Shown: positions 1-7,820 of the stretch, piece after piece
Numbering within the stretch: the first letter of the stretch is position 1
How the letters are laid out: each line of letters begins with the position of its first letter
Made by a program: the position numbers and the translations under genes
The notes under the pieces: model-generated
What the model saw: only the letters and a program-made list of their open reading frames with translations
What the model was told of the DNA's origin: nothing
Database searches by the model: none
Origin: Lachnospiraceae bacterium
GTDB lineage: Bacteria > Bacillota > Clostridia > Lachnospirales > Lachnospiraceae
Assembly (NCBI GenBank): GCA_014804265.1
Contig: JAAVAC010000026.1
Span: forward strand, 1-40,165
Direction: 5' to 3'
DNA: 40,165 bases

Positions 1-34
1 AGGAAATAAGAGTGAAAAAGATATTAAAATACTA

Positions 35-676
35 GTGATATTTGATTTAGATAGTACCTTGACAGATTCCCTAAAATCCATTCAATATTGCACCAACTTA
101 ACAATCCGGGAATTTGGATATGCTCCCCTTCCCTTAGAGCCTTTCCGATATTTTGTAGGAGACGGGGCAAATGAATTGATAAAAAGAGTCTTGAAGGCTT
201 TGGGGGATCAGCAGCTGGTCCATTATGAAAAGGCTATGGAACGGTACAGGCAGATATTTAAAGCAAACTGTATGTATGAAGTCAGGCCCTATGAGGGGAT
301 TTTAGAGCTGCTGGGCGCTTTAAAGGAACGGGGAATGCTCCTTGCGGTAAATTCCAACAAGCCTCATGAAGAAACGGTAGATGTGATTCGGCAGGTGTTT
401 GGGAAGGATTGCTTTCATATGCTTGCAGGACAGGTTCCGGAGAGAGAAAGAAAGCCGGATCCGGCAGGCATTTTCCATATTGTCCATACATTAGGAGTAA
501 ACATAGAAGATGTTATTTATATAGGGGATACCTGCACGGATATGAAAACCGGAAAAAACGCAGGAGTATTTACGGTAGGAGTGCTTTGGGGCTTTCGGGA
601 CCGGAAGGAACTTGAAGAAAACAAAGCGGATGTTATTATTGAAAAGCCTATGGAATTGATGAAGTACCTGGAGTAG
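35..676 (+). CDS. HAD-family hydrolase, phosphoglycolate phosphatase-like (start uncertain, at window edge)
   Basis: Haloacid dehalogenase phosphatase of the Gph/PGP type (subfamily IA), a cytoplasmic Mg-dependent phosphomonoesterase; the substrate cannot be read from sequence. Motif I is FDLDSTLTDS near the N-terminus, motif II is VNSN near residue 106, the motif III lysine lies in RKPDPAG, and motif IV is YIGDTCTDMKTG near residue 165. The GTG at 35 has no ribosome site just upstream and the frame is open to base 1, so the true start may lie outside the window. Alternatively, an AGGA at 1-4 fits a GTG at 12 whose frame stops at 33; one extra base would join it to this frame. It is followed 8 bases later by a second HAD gene, probably in one operon. 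Confidence 0.82.
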   Translation: MIFDLDSTLTDSLKSIQYCTNLTIREFGYAPLPLEPFRYFVGDGANELIKRVLKALGDQQLVHYEKAMERYRQIFKANCMYEVRPYEGILELLGALKERGMLLAVNSNKPHEETVDVIRQVFGKDCFHMLAGQVPERERKPDPAGIFHIVHTLGVNIEDVIYIGDTCTDMKTGKNAGVFTVGVLWGFRDRKELEENKADVIIEKPMELMKYLE

Positions 677-684
677 AGGAAACG

Positions 685-1515
685 ATGATAAAATTGATTG
701 CAACCGATGTGGACGGAACTCTGGTAAAGGATTCCTCCAGAGAAGTATACGAGGAATATATTGATATTATAAAAAAGCTGACGGACCAGGGGATTTATAT
801 TATGGTGGCAAGCGGCAGGCAATATGGCAGCATACGCAGGATGTTTGAACGGGCGGAAAGAGAGCTGCTTTATATTGCGGAAAACGGTGCCCATATTATT
901 ATGAACAAGGAGACTGTCTCCATGACAAAAATGAACCGGGCATATGTAGAAGAGATTATGACGGATCTTAGGGGATATTACAAAGAAAACTGTCATGTGG
1001 TAGCTTCCACACCAAACGGCTGCCTGATTGAATCAAAAGAGAAAGACTTTATCCGCCTGATTTCAGAGGAATACCGGAATGATGTACGGCTTACGGAAGA
1101 TATTTTAGGGGAAAAAGAAGATATCATCAAGCTTGCCATTTATCGAAAAGGCGGCATCCGTTCCATTGGAGAAACGGTTTTGATTCCCAAGTGGAAGGAA
1201 CGGGTCAAGACCTGCATGGCAGGGGAAGAATGGGTGGATTTCATGGATTTTTCCGTGGACAAAGGAAACGCCTTACAGACAGTACAGAAAAAGCTTGGCA
1301 TATCCAGAGAAGAAACCATGGCCTTTGGGGATAATAACAATGATATCGGCATGATTCTGGCTGCCGGAGAAAGCTATGCGGTGGAAAATGGAGTAAAAGA
1401 ACTGAAAGAAAAAGCAAAGCATATTTGCAAAAGCTATGAGGAAAAAGGAGTTTATCAGGTTTTGAGGACCCTGTGGGAAGAGGGCGGAAAGGAAAAGGGA
1501 CATGAAAGTATATGA
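685..1515 (+). CDS. Cof-type HAD-IIB hydrolase
   Basis: Cytoplasmic HAD phosphatase of class IIB (Cof/YidA family), about 276 residues, normal for the family. These enzymes dephosphorylate sugar phosphates, flavin or nucleotide phosphates; the exact substrate is not predictable. Motif I is ATDVDGTLVKDS at residues 7-18, motif II is VASGRQYG near 48, the motif III lysine is in DKGNALQ, and motif IV is AFGDNNNDIGMI, so the catalytic set is complete. The ATG follows GAGGAAACG at a good distance. It starts 8 bases after the preceding HAD gene and its end overlaps the next small gene by 14 bases, which indicates translational coupling in a three-gene operon. Confidence 0.9.
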   Translation: MIKLIATDVDGTLVKDSSREVYEEYIDIIKKLTDQGIYIMVASGRQYGSIRRMFERAERELLYIAENGAHIIMNKETVSMTKMNRAYVEEIMTDLRGYYKENCHVVASTPNGCLIESKEKDFIRLISEEYRNDVRLTEDILGEKEDIIKLAIYRKGGIRSIGETVLIPKWKERVKTCMAGEEWVDFMDFSVDKGNALQTVQKKLGISREETMAFGDNNNDIGMILAAGESYAVENGVKELKEKAKHICKSYEEKGVYQVLRTLWEEGGKEKGHESI

Positions 1516-1765
1516 CGATAAAGTACTACAGTGTTTTTTGGAGAAGCAGGAACAGCTTTTTCCGGAAAGAGTTGCCGAAACGAAGGAAGAGGCAGAAGAA
1601 TTTTTAGAGGAGTGCATGGCAGTTGTGGTAAGCTCCGTGAAGGAGGTCTGGGAATACTTTGATGAAGAAGGAGTGGACTTGGACGGTATGGAGGAAAAGG
1701 ATATTTTAGAGGCAGAAGAAGTGTTTGAGGTAGGGGATGGAAGGTTTTTGATTGTGGAAGGATGA
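1502..1765 (+). CDS. small acidic protein of unknown function
   Basis: An 87-residue, very acidic protein (many Glu and Asp) with no signal peptide, membrane segment or recognisable catalytic motif. Its start overlaps the end of the Cof-type phosphatase by 14 bases, with the ribosome site GGAAAGGAAAAGG inside that gene, so it is translated from the same message. The C-terminal pattern FEVGDGRFLIVEG resembles the end of small conserved proteins I associate with Lachnospiraceae genomes, but I cannot give a family name. No function is assigned. Confidence 0.75.
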   Translation: MKVYDDKVLQCFLEKQEQLFPERVAETKEEAEEFLEECMAVVVSSVKEVWEYFDEEGVDLDGMEEKDILEAEEVFEVGDGRFLIVEG

Positions 1766-1863
1766 TTGTATGTCAGAAAAAAGCTTAATAATACAATATG
1801 AGAAATCAATCAGTCAAACAATATATTTGCTATTATGTTAACAAGAAAAGGAACAAGCAAACC

Positions 1864-1962
1864 ATGAAAAATTTTCTGCGTTCTCTGCATGAAGCACTAA
1901 TAATTTGCAGTGCAGTCATTATAATGCTGATTATCATAGAGGAGTTATATTCCTGGCTATAA
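1864..1962 (+). CDS. possible small single-pass membrane peptide
   Basis: A 32-codon ORF starting at ATG 1864 and ending TAA at 1960-1962. It encodes a short basic N-terminus followed by a strongly hydrophobic run (LIICSAVIIMLIIIEEL), the layout of a one-helix membrane peptide. An AAAAGG lies about 12 bases before the ATG, which is a loose ribosome site. The frame is open back to another ATG at 1798, giving 54 codons, but that start has no visible ribosome site. A short hydrophobic ORF can arise by chance in AT-rich DNA. Confidence 0.35.
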   Translation: MKNFLRSLHEALIICSAVIIMLIIIEELYSWL

Positions 1963-2030
1963 ACGAAACAAATGGAATTGTCTAAAAAATCGAAAAATAG
2001 TAACCAGTTTAAAAAAGGAAAATGTATCAT

Positions 2031-2456
2031 ATGAAGAAAATCTGGCTGTCTTTCTATACATTATTTATATTTGTGAGTGCCACAATCTCTACATTTATAA
2101 TTATGGTCTGGCAAACCAAAGATATGGAAATGGCGGGGAAATCGAAAGTTATTTTTTTAATTTTACTTTTTGCTTCTATTGGTTTGACCATATATACCAT
2201 GACGATAGGATTTGTGAAAATGATAAAATCCTATCAAAAAGAGAAAAAAATCAAGTGGATAATTGGAGTTTTCTATTGTCTTATTATGTTTCTATTATTT
2301 TTTGTCACACTTTTCCATTTAATATCTATAACCAAATTATCATTAAAGGATAACATCACAAGTAACTACCAGGTGTTTTACAGATTTTTATGTTACTTTT
2401 CTATTGCACAAGTGATACATAACGAATATTTCAGAGATATATACAGCTCTTCATAG
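2031..2456 (+). CDS. uncharacterised small multi-pass membrane protein
   Basis: About 141 residues with three clear transmembrane helices: residues about 5-28, 40-65 and 75-100 counted from ATG 2031. A basic loop (KMIKSYQKEKKIK) lies between helices 2 and 3, which would be cytoplasmic by the positive-inside rule. I do not recognise the family. An in-frame ATG three codons earlier at 2022 sits only two bases from the AAAAGGAA ribosome site, whereas 2031 has about ten bases of spacing, so 2031 is preferred. The coding sequence is more AT-rich than its neighbours. It is flanked by a small hydrophobic ORF upstream and by a structured repeat downstream. Confidence 0.6.
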   Translation: MKKIWLSFYTLFIFVSATISTFIIMVWQTKDMEMAGKSKVIFLILLFASIGLTIYTMTIGFVKMIKSYQKEKKIKWIIGVFYCLIMFLLFFVTLFHLISITKLSLKDNITSNYQVFYRFLCYFSIAQVIHNEYFRDIYSSS

Positions 2457-2601
2457 TAAAGTAATAAGTAGAGATAGTAAAAGAGTATTCGTTGGAGTAA
2501 TCCAATAAAATGGTCTTCTAAGCTTAAAATATAACCGCATATTATGAATAACCTAAGTCTTTCCGGCTTTTCTGAACCAATAGGCGGCATGACGAAAACC
2601 A

Positions 2602-2749
2602 GCAGGAGCCGGCAGAGCATATAGACGTCTTACGGGCCTTGGCAAAGTCGTCGGCACTTACGCACCGTATTTTGGTGCGTTAGTACCGCTACGTCTTTGC
2701 AGAGCGAAAGCGTGCCCATAAGACTTCTATATGCTCTGCCGGCTCCTGC
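2602..2749 (+). repeat. structured intergenic repeat, copy 1 (148 bp hairpin element)
   Basis: Long imperfect palindrome with perfect 23-bp outer arms (2602-2624 and 2727-2749). Inside, GTCTTA..GGGC extends the stem. A second arm pairs GCAAAGTCG with CGTCTTTGC around an ACGCACC/GGTGCGT hairpin at 2660-2680, and a GCGAAAGC mini-hairpin with a GNRA loop sits at 2704-2711. The same structure recurs at 39984-40132 (same strand) and 15272-15451 (opposite strand). It ends 39 bases before the promoter of the ABC-F gene, so it is not in that gene's leader. I do not recognise it as a known RNA or insertion-sequence end. Confidence 0.9.
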
Positions 2750-2788
2750 GTCCCCCCTGCCATTTCGTCCATTTCCGCAATCCCCCTC

Positions 2789-2816
2789 TTGCATTTTTCA
2801 AAATTTTCTGTACAAT
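2789..2816 (+). promoter_or_regulatory. sigma-A-like promoter for the ABC-F gene
   Basis: TTGCAT at 2789-2794 and TACAAT at 2811-2816 with 16 bases between them, 36 bases before the ABC-F start codon. The hairpin repeat lies entirely upstream of it. Confidence 0.55.
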
Positions 2817-2852
2817 AGAAAAGGTGGCAAAAAAATAAAACAGGAGTCTATT

Positions 2853-4490
2853 ATGATTAGTGCAAACAATGTAACTTTACGAATCGGAAAAAAAGCCCTT
2901 TTTGAGGACGTTAATATTAAATTTACGGAAGGAAACTGTTATGGTTTAATCGGTGCCAACGGCGCCGGAAAATCCACCTTTCTAAAAATCCTTTCCGGAC
3001 AGTTGGATACGACCAAAGGCGATATTACCATTACACCAGGACAGCGTCTTTCCTTTTTGGAGCAGGATCATTTTAAATATGATGAATATCCTGTCATGGA
3101 TGTAGTCATTATGGGAAATGAAAGATTGTATACCATTATGAAGGAAAAGGATGCCATCTATGCGAAAGAGGATTTTTCGGATGAAGACGGTATCCGTGCC
3201 AGTGAGCTGGAGGCCGAATTTGCGGAAATGGACGGATGGGAAGCAGAGTCTAACGCTGCCATGCTGTTAAACGGACTGGGCATTGATACGGACCTCCACT
3301 ATTCTGTGATGAAGGACTTAAACGGAAATGAAAAGGTAAAGGTTCTTTTGGCAAAGGCCTTATTTGGCAACCCGGATATCCTGCTGCTTGACGAGCCTAC
3401 CAACCATCTGGATTTAAATGCCATTGCATGGCTGGAGGAATTTTTAATCAACTTTGAGAATACCGTCATTGTGGTTTCCCATGACCGTTACTTCTTAAAT
3501 AAGGTATGTACCCATACGGCAGATATCGATTATGGAAAGATTCAGTTATACACAGGCAACTATGACTTCTGGTATGAGTCCAGTCAGCTCTTGATTAAAC
3601 AGATGAAGGAAGCCAATAAGAAGAAAGAGGAAAAAATCAAGGAACTGCAGGAATTTATTTCCCGTTTCTCCGCAAATGCTTCCAAATCCAAGCAGGCTAC
3701 CTCCAGAAAGAAAGCATTGGAAAAAATTGAGCTGGATGAAATCAAGCCTTCCAGCAGGAAATATCCCTATATTGATTTCAGGCCGGAAAGAGAAATCGGA
3801 AACGAAGTTCTTTCCGTAGAAAATCTTACAAAAACCATCAATGGAGAAAAGGTTCTTGACCATATTTCTTTTATTGTGGGACATGATGATAAAATTGCCT
3901 TTGTGGGAGGCAATGAATTGGCCAAGACTACGTTGTTTAAGATTCTTATGGGAGAACTGGAGCCGGATGAAGGAAGCTTTAAGTGGGGCATTACTACTTC
4001 CCAGGCTTATTTTCCTAAGGACAGCACAGAGGAATTTGATAATGACCTGACTATTGTGGACTGGCTTACCGGCTATTCCCCTGTAAAGGATGTGACTTAT
4101 GTACGAGGCTTTTTGGGACGTATGCTGTTTGCGGGAGAGGACGGAGTGAAAAAGGTAAAGGTATTGTCCGGAGGAGAAAAGGTTCGCTGTCTTTTATCCA
4201 AAATGATGATATCCGGAGCTAACTGCCTTGTATTGGATGAGCCTACCAACCATTTGGATATGGAATCTATTACGGCTTTGAATAACGGTCTTATTAAATT
4301 TAAAGGTGTGGCTTTGTTTGCCTGTCATGACCATCAGTTCGTGCAGACTACGGCAAACCGGATTATGGAAATTTTACCGGATGGCTCCTTAATTGATAAG
4401 ATTACCTCTTACGACGAGTATCTGGAAAGCGATGAAATGGCCAGAAAGAGAACGGTTTATACAGCCAATAAGGAAGAGGATGAAAATTAA
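2853..4490 (+). CDS. ABC-F family ATPase, YbiT-like
   Basis: A 545-residue cytoplasmic ABC-F protein with two ATP-binding domains and no membrane segments; members act on the ribosome as translation factors or antibiotic-protection proteins. Domain 1 has Walker A GANGAGKST (34-42), a signature reading LNGNEKVKV (156-164) instead of LSGGE, and Walker B LLLDEPTNHLD. A charged linker (about 250-300) matches the P-site tRNA interaction motif region. Domain 2 has a degenerate Walker A, GGNELAKTT (352-360), then LSGGEKVR and LVLDEPTNHLD. This combination fits the YbiT branch as I know it from Clostridia. The start at 2853 follows CAGGAG with 6 bases spacing; the frame is open further upstream, but that stretch runs back into the hairpin repeat and is not coding. 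Confidence 0.9.
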   Translation: MISANNVTLRIGKKALFEDVNIKFTEGNCYGLIGANGAGKSTFLKILSGQLDTTKGDITITPGQRLSFLEQDHFKYDEYPVMDVVIMGNERLYTIMKEKDAIYAKEDFSDEDGIRASELEAEFAEMDGWEAESNAAMLLNGLGIDTDLHYSVMKDLNGNEKVKVLLAKALFGNPDILLLDEPTNHLDLNAIAWLEEFLINFENTVIVVSHDRYFLNKVCTHTADIDYGKIQLYTGNYDFWYESSQLLIKQMKEANKKKEEKIKELQEFISRFSANASKSKQATSRKKALEKIELDEIKPSSRKYPYIDFRPEREIGNEVLSVENLTKTINGEKVLDHISFIVGHDDKIAFVGGNELAKTTLFKILMGELEPDEGSFKWGITTSQAYFPKDSTEEFDNDLTIVDWLTGYSPVKDVTYVRGFLGRMLFAGEDGVKKVKVLSGGEKVRCLLSKMMISGANCLVLDEPTNHLDMESITALNNGLIKFKGVALFACHDHQFVQTTANRIMEILPDGSLIDKITSYDEYLESDEMARKRTVYTANKEEDEN

Positions 4491-4631
4491 AATAAGAAGA
4501 TTTGCTGCAGGGACATCTGGAAGGAATGGGTGTTTCGGCAGCTTTTTTCTGTCATATGACGGCGCAGCAGTTTGGACAAGGAGTCTTTGGATACTGGCGC
4601 CCGATAGAAGCTTAGAAAGGAGAGGCTTGAT

Positions 4632-5489
4632 ATGAAGATTGTGGATTTGCATGTCCATTCTACCAAATCGGATGGAAGTTATACCCCAAGTGAATTGGTG
4701 GAGTATGCTATGAAAAAAGGATTGTCTGCTTTTGCCCTGACGGATCATGATACGACGGAAGGGCTAGAGGAGGCTTTTTTGGCGGCGGAAGGAAAGGATA
4801 TTGAAGTGATTCCCGGAATTGAATTTTCTACCGAGTATCAGGGAAAGGACATTCATATTTTAGGTCTTTATATTGATTATAAGGGAGAGGAATTTCGGAA
4901 ATATCTGAAGGATTTTCAGCAGTCCAGAGAGATTAGAAATGAGAAAATGTGCAAAAAGCTGGTAGAACACGGGGTGGATATCAGCTATGAAGGATTGAAG
5001 GAACGATTTCCGGGTGCAGTGCTCACAAGGGCCCATTATGCCAGATTTTTGTGGGAAGAAGGGTATGTTTCCGGCATGAAGGAGGCCTTTGACAGATATA
5101 TCGGAGATCATGCGCCCTGCTTTCTGCCCAGGGAAAAGGTGACGCCGGTTCAGGCGGTAAAGCTTATTTTAAAAGCAGGGGGCGTCCCTGTTCTGGCTCA
5201 TCCTCTGCTGTATGGCATGAGCGATAAACGGCTGGAGGAATTGGTGGCAGAATTAAAAGAGGCCGGACTTAAGGGGATCGAGGCAATTTACAGCACTTAC
5301 AATAGTGGGGAAGAGAGGCAGATGAAGAAGCTGGCCAAAAAGTACGGGCTGCTGATTTCGGGAGGCTCGGATTTTCATGGTGCGGCAAAGCCGGGACTGG
5401 ATCTGGCAACCGGCTATGGAAAGCTGGTCATCCCTTATGAGATATTAGAGCGGATCAAGGAGGAAAAAGAGAACATACATGAAATGTAA
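4632..5489 (+). CDS. PHP-domain phosphoesterase (RNase AM / nucleoside bisphosphatase type)
   Basis: A 285-residue metal-dependent phosphoesterase of the PHP superfamily, TrpH/YciV type; related proteins remove 5'-nucleotides from RNA or hydrolyse 3',5'-nucleoside bisphosphates. Metal-ligand motifs are HVHS at 8-11, TDHDT at 38-42, the Glu of PGIEFS near 63, RAHYAR near 134, AHP near 190 and SDFHG near 248; all are present. No signal peptide, so it is cytoplasmic. A good ribosome site (AAAGGAGAGG) precedes ATG 4632. Its end overlaps the next gene by 11 bases, implying coupling with that HAD protein. Confidence 0.87.
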   Translation: MKIVDLHVHSTKSDGSYTPSELVEYAMKKGLSAFALTDHDTTEGLEEAFLAAEGKDIEVIPGIEFSTEYQGKDIHILGLYIDYKGEEFRKYLKDFQQSREIRNEKMCKKLVEHGVDISYEGLKERFPGAVLTRAHYARFLWEEGYVSGMKEAFDRYIGDHAPCFLPREKVTPVQAVKLILKAGGVPVLAHPLLYGMSDKRLEELVAELKEAGLKGIEAIYSTYNSGEERQMKKLAKKYGLLISGGSDFHGAAKPGLDLATGYGKLVIPYEILERIKEEKENIHEM

Positions 5490-6252
5490 TATATTATTTA
5501 CCGATATGGATGGAACCTTATTAAATGATGAAAAAGAGATTTCAAAAAACGTATATCAGGCTATAGACCGGTTTACCGGGGCAGGGGGGAGGGTGGTTCT
5601 TTCAAGCGGACGGCCCTTGAACAGTATTTTGGAAACAAAAGACAGGCTTGGGCTTTCTTATCCGGGCATGTATGTGATTGCCTATAATGGGGCTTTGGTA
5701 TATGACTGTCAGGCAGACAGGCCTATTTTCGAGAAAAAGCTTTCGCTTGATTATGTAAAGCAAACTATGGATATTGCAAGGGAATTTGGAATTCATTGTC
5801 AAACCTATTCGGATACCCATATTTTAGCGGAACGAGACAGCAGAGAGCTTGAGGCATATCGAAAACATATCCATTTGCCCCATATGATAGTAGAGGATGT
5901 GGCGGAGTATTTAAAATCAATTGACATGGAGCCTTATAAGCTGATAGCAATCGAAACTGTGCAAAAAAGACTGGAGGAATTGAAGCAGGAGCTTTCAAAA
6001 CGGCTGTGCGGAAAGATTCATGCCCTTTATTCTGCAAAAAATTATCTGGAAATCATCCATGAGGATGCTTCTAAGGGCAATGCGGTAGGATTTTTGTGTG
6101 AATATCTGCGGATTCCCATAGAAGCCGCCATAGCTGCAGGAGTGGCAATGAAAAATGCCACCCGGGATACGAAACAGGCGGCTGATTATGTGACGGAACA
6201 TACCAATAATGAGGATGGGATATTAGAGCTGTTTGACAGATGGGTGGAGTAA
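5479..6252 (+). CDS. Cof-type HAD-IIB protein lacking motif IV
   Basis: A 257-residue member of the Cof/YidA HAD-IIB family. Motif I FTDMDGTLLNDE (7-18), motif II LSSGRPLN and the motif III lysine (ASKGNAVGF) are present. The GDNxND metal-binding motif IV, expected between the cap domain and GVAMKNA, is absent: the sequence runs RIPIEAAIAAGVAMKNA around residue 215 (DNA about 6110-6160). About 14-16 residues appear to be missing in frame compared with the family as I know it, leaving no acidic Mg ligands there. The frame is otherwise intact and ends normally with EHTNNEDGI. It may be inactive as a phosphatase, or be a bona fide divergent form. It is translationally coupled to the upstream PHP gene. 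Confidence 0.85.
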   Translation: MKCNILFTDMDGTLLNDEKEISKNVYQAIDRFTGAGGRVVLSSGRPLNSILETKDRLGLSYPGMYVIAYNGALVYDCQADRPIFEKKLSLDYVKQTMDIAREFGIHCQTYSDTHILAERDSRELEAYRKHIHLPHMIVEDVAEYLKSIDMEPYKLIAIETVQKRLEELKQELSKRLCGKIHALYSAKNYLEIIHEDASKGNAVGFLCEYLRIPIEAAIAAGVAMKNATRDTKQAADYVTEHTNNEDGILELFDRWVE

Positions 6253-6260
6253 GCAGCAGC

Positions 6261-7364
6261 TTATGCCACCACCTGATTTTTCCCGTTTCTCTTTCCCTTA
6301 TATAAGTTTTTGTCGGCAAGAGCAATCAGCTTCTCTATGCTGCAGCCCGGAATATAGTCCATGACACCAAAGGTCATGGTAACGGATAGGGAAGTGGAAG
6401 AATCCGTGACGATGGATTTTTCTACTTCAGAGCGTATTCTCTCACTAACTGCTTTTGCAATCTCCTTGTTAGCATGAATCAGGAGAAGAAATTCTTCCCC
6501 ACCCCATCTGCAGACGTAATCCTCATCCCGCATCTGGCTTTTTAAGATGTGGGAAACATTTGACAGAACTTTATCTCCAAAATCATGTCCATAGGTGTCA
6601 TTCACCTTTTTAAAATCATCAATGTCGGCAATGATGACGCTGAAGACAGTTCCGTTTGTTTTTGCAATGTCCATGGTGTGATTTAAATGCTGTTCCATGG
6701 AACGGCGGTTGAAAAGCTGTGTCAGCGGATCCAGATTTGCAAGGGTATCCAATCTGGTATTCTGAGCCCTCAGGGCATTCTGCATATGAAGGATTTCAAA
6801 AACGAACAGCAATGAAAAAAACGCTTCAAACAGAAATACGAGGATGGAATTAAATATGTACATAACCGGAACAACGCTTTCGGGAATATATTGGCCGTAA
6901 GGCGGTGTGGTATAATAGCTTATCTCCTTTACAAGAATGAATATGACACAGATGAGAATGGAATAAGCAACAGGAAGCTTTAAATTCCCGTAAAACCTGG
7001 GATTGGTAAACAGCAGATAAAACATGACCGGTACCAAAGCCAGAAAGTATACCATATAACCGAAATCCCAGCCTAAAAGAAGGGTGGAAGAAGAAGCGAA
7101 AAAAAGAATCTCCACCAGCATAACATTCATAAGCTGGAAATATTTCTTCTTTTTTACAAAAACTTTGTATAAAGTGAAATAAAAAATACCGCTGGCAAGG
7201 TTATAAAGAACCAGAGTCAGAACATTGAAATAGTAATAAAATACGGAAAAGAACAAATGTATGACAGCCAGCAAAGCGATAAGGAACGAATATTTCAGTC
7301 CGTCATCGATTTTCCGGCTGCCTTTTGCAATTCTTATTATTTCTTTTTTAAAAGATTCAAACAT
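6261..7364 (-). CDS. membrane-bound diguanylate cyclase (GGDEF)
   Basis: A 367-residue protein with an N-terminal region of about six transmembrane helices (residues 25-190), a short linker, and a C-terminal GGDEF domain (about 205-365) that makes cyclic di-GMP from two GTP. The signature is GGEEF at 288-292, preceded five residues earlier by RDED (279-282), which fits an RxxD product-inhibition I-site. The DxxD(F) segment IADIDDFKKVND is intact, so activity is likely. The ATG at 7364 is used; a TTG six codons earlier (7382) is possible, and neither has a strong ribosome site. It lies 55 bases downstream of the YjfB gene in the same direction, probably one unit. Its 3' end converges on the Cof-type gene with 8 bases between. 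Confidence 0.88.
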   Translation of the reverse strand: MFESFKKEIIRIAKGSRKIDDGLKYSFLIALLAVIHLFFSVFYYYFNVLTLVLYNLASGIFYFTLYKVFVKKKKYFQLMNVMLVEILFFASSSTLLLGWDFGYMVYFLALVPVMFYLLFTNPRFYGNLKLPVAYSILICVIFILVKEISYYTTPPYGQYIPESVVPVMYIFNSILVFLFEAFFSLLFVFEILHMQNALRAQNTRLDTLANLDPLTQLFNRRSMEQHLNHTMDIAKTNGTVFSVIIADIDDFKKVNDTYGHDFGDKVLSNVSHILKSQMRDEDYVCRWGGEEFLLLIHANKEIAKAVSERIRSEVEKSIVTDSSTSLSVTMTFGVMDYIPGCSIEKLIALADKNLYKGKRNGKNQVVA

Positions 7365-7419
7365 AGGTATGCCCCGCAACAATGTCTTTCATGTGGTTTC
7401 AAGTAGTAAAAATAAAATA

Positions 7420-7611
7420 TTATATAGATAAATCGATATTGCCGCCTATGGATGGATAAACAGAACGCTCCATGGCAGCGGTGTCTATGATATCAGTTAA
7501 ATTGTCTCCAAAAGTCTGTGAAAGGTCAATTGTCTTGCTGAGCATTGCAATACCGATATCTGTCTGAAGCTGGCTGGCAGCCATTGCCATTGATAAAGAA
7601 GGAATATCCAT
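7420..7611 (-). CDS. YjfB family putative motility protein
   Basis: A 63-residue protein with the YjfB pattern: N-terminal MDIPSLSMAMAAS, a central helical stretch, and a C-terminal ERSVYPSIGGNIDLSI. The YjfB family is known from motile Firmicutes and is tied to motility by association rather than by a defined biochemical role. A strong ribosome site (GGAGGTG) precedes the ATG. It is the first gene of a minus-strand pair with the diguanylate cyclase, which places motility and cyclic-di-GMP functions together. Confidence 0.85.
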   Translation of the reverse strand: MDIPSLSMAMAASQLQTDIGIAMLSKTIDLSQTFGDNLTDIIDTAAMERSVYPSIGGNIDLSI

Positions 7612-7645
7612 AATAGCACCTCCACCTATTTTTACTTTGTCTTTT

Positions 7646-7675
7646 ATGATACCACTTTTCTAATGGTTTGTGCAA
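7646..7675 (-). promoter_or_regulatory. promoter for yjfB-like gene and diguanylate cyclase
   Basis: Read on the minus strand: TTGCAC (7675-7670), 18 bases, TATCAT (7651-7646), 34 bases before the YjfB start. It diverges from the promoter of the SPFH gene. Confidence 0.45.
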
Positions 7676-7718
7676 GGGAAGAAATGTAAAAAATGGAAAA
7701 TCTGTTTTTTCCACGCCA

Positions 7719-7747
7719 TTGTCAAATTCCCTCAAATATAGTAAAAT
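7719..7747 (+). promoter_or_regulatory. promoter for the SPFH/zinc-ribbon gene
   Basis: TTGTCA at 7719-7724, 17 bases, TAAAAT at 7742-7747. It lies back to back with the minus-strand promoter at 7646-7675. Confidence 0.45.
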
Positions 7748-7820
7748 AAAACAAAATTATTTATTCGGATGGTTCACAGTGCTCGATAGCAAATGAAAAT
7801 AAAAACAGGAGGAAAGAAAA

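Noticed and set aside
2602-2749. Reading the hairpin repeats as simple Rho-independent terminators
   Set aside because: They are 150-180 bases long with internal conserved hairpins and no T-run after the closing stem.
2697-2852. N-terminal extension of the ABC-F frame starting at ATG 2697
   Set aside because: The extra 52 codons run through the right arm of the hairpin repeat and the promoter, have no ribosome site, and do not look like protein; ATG 2853 has an ideal CAGGAG.
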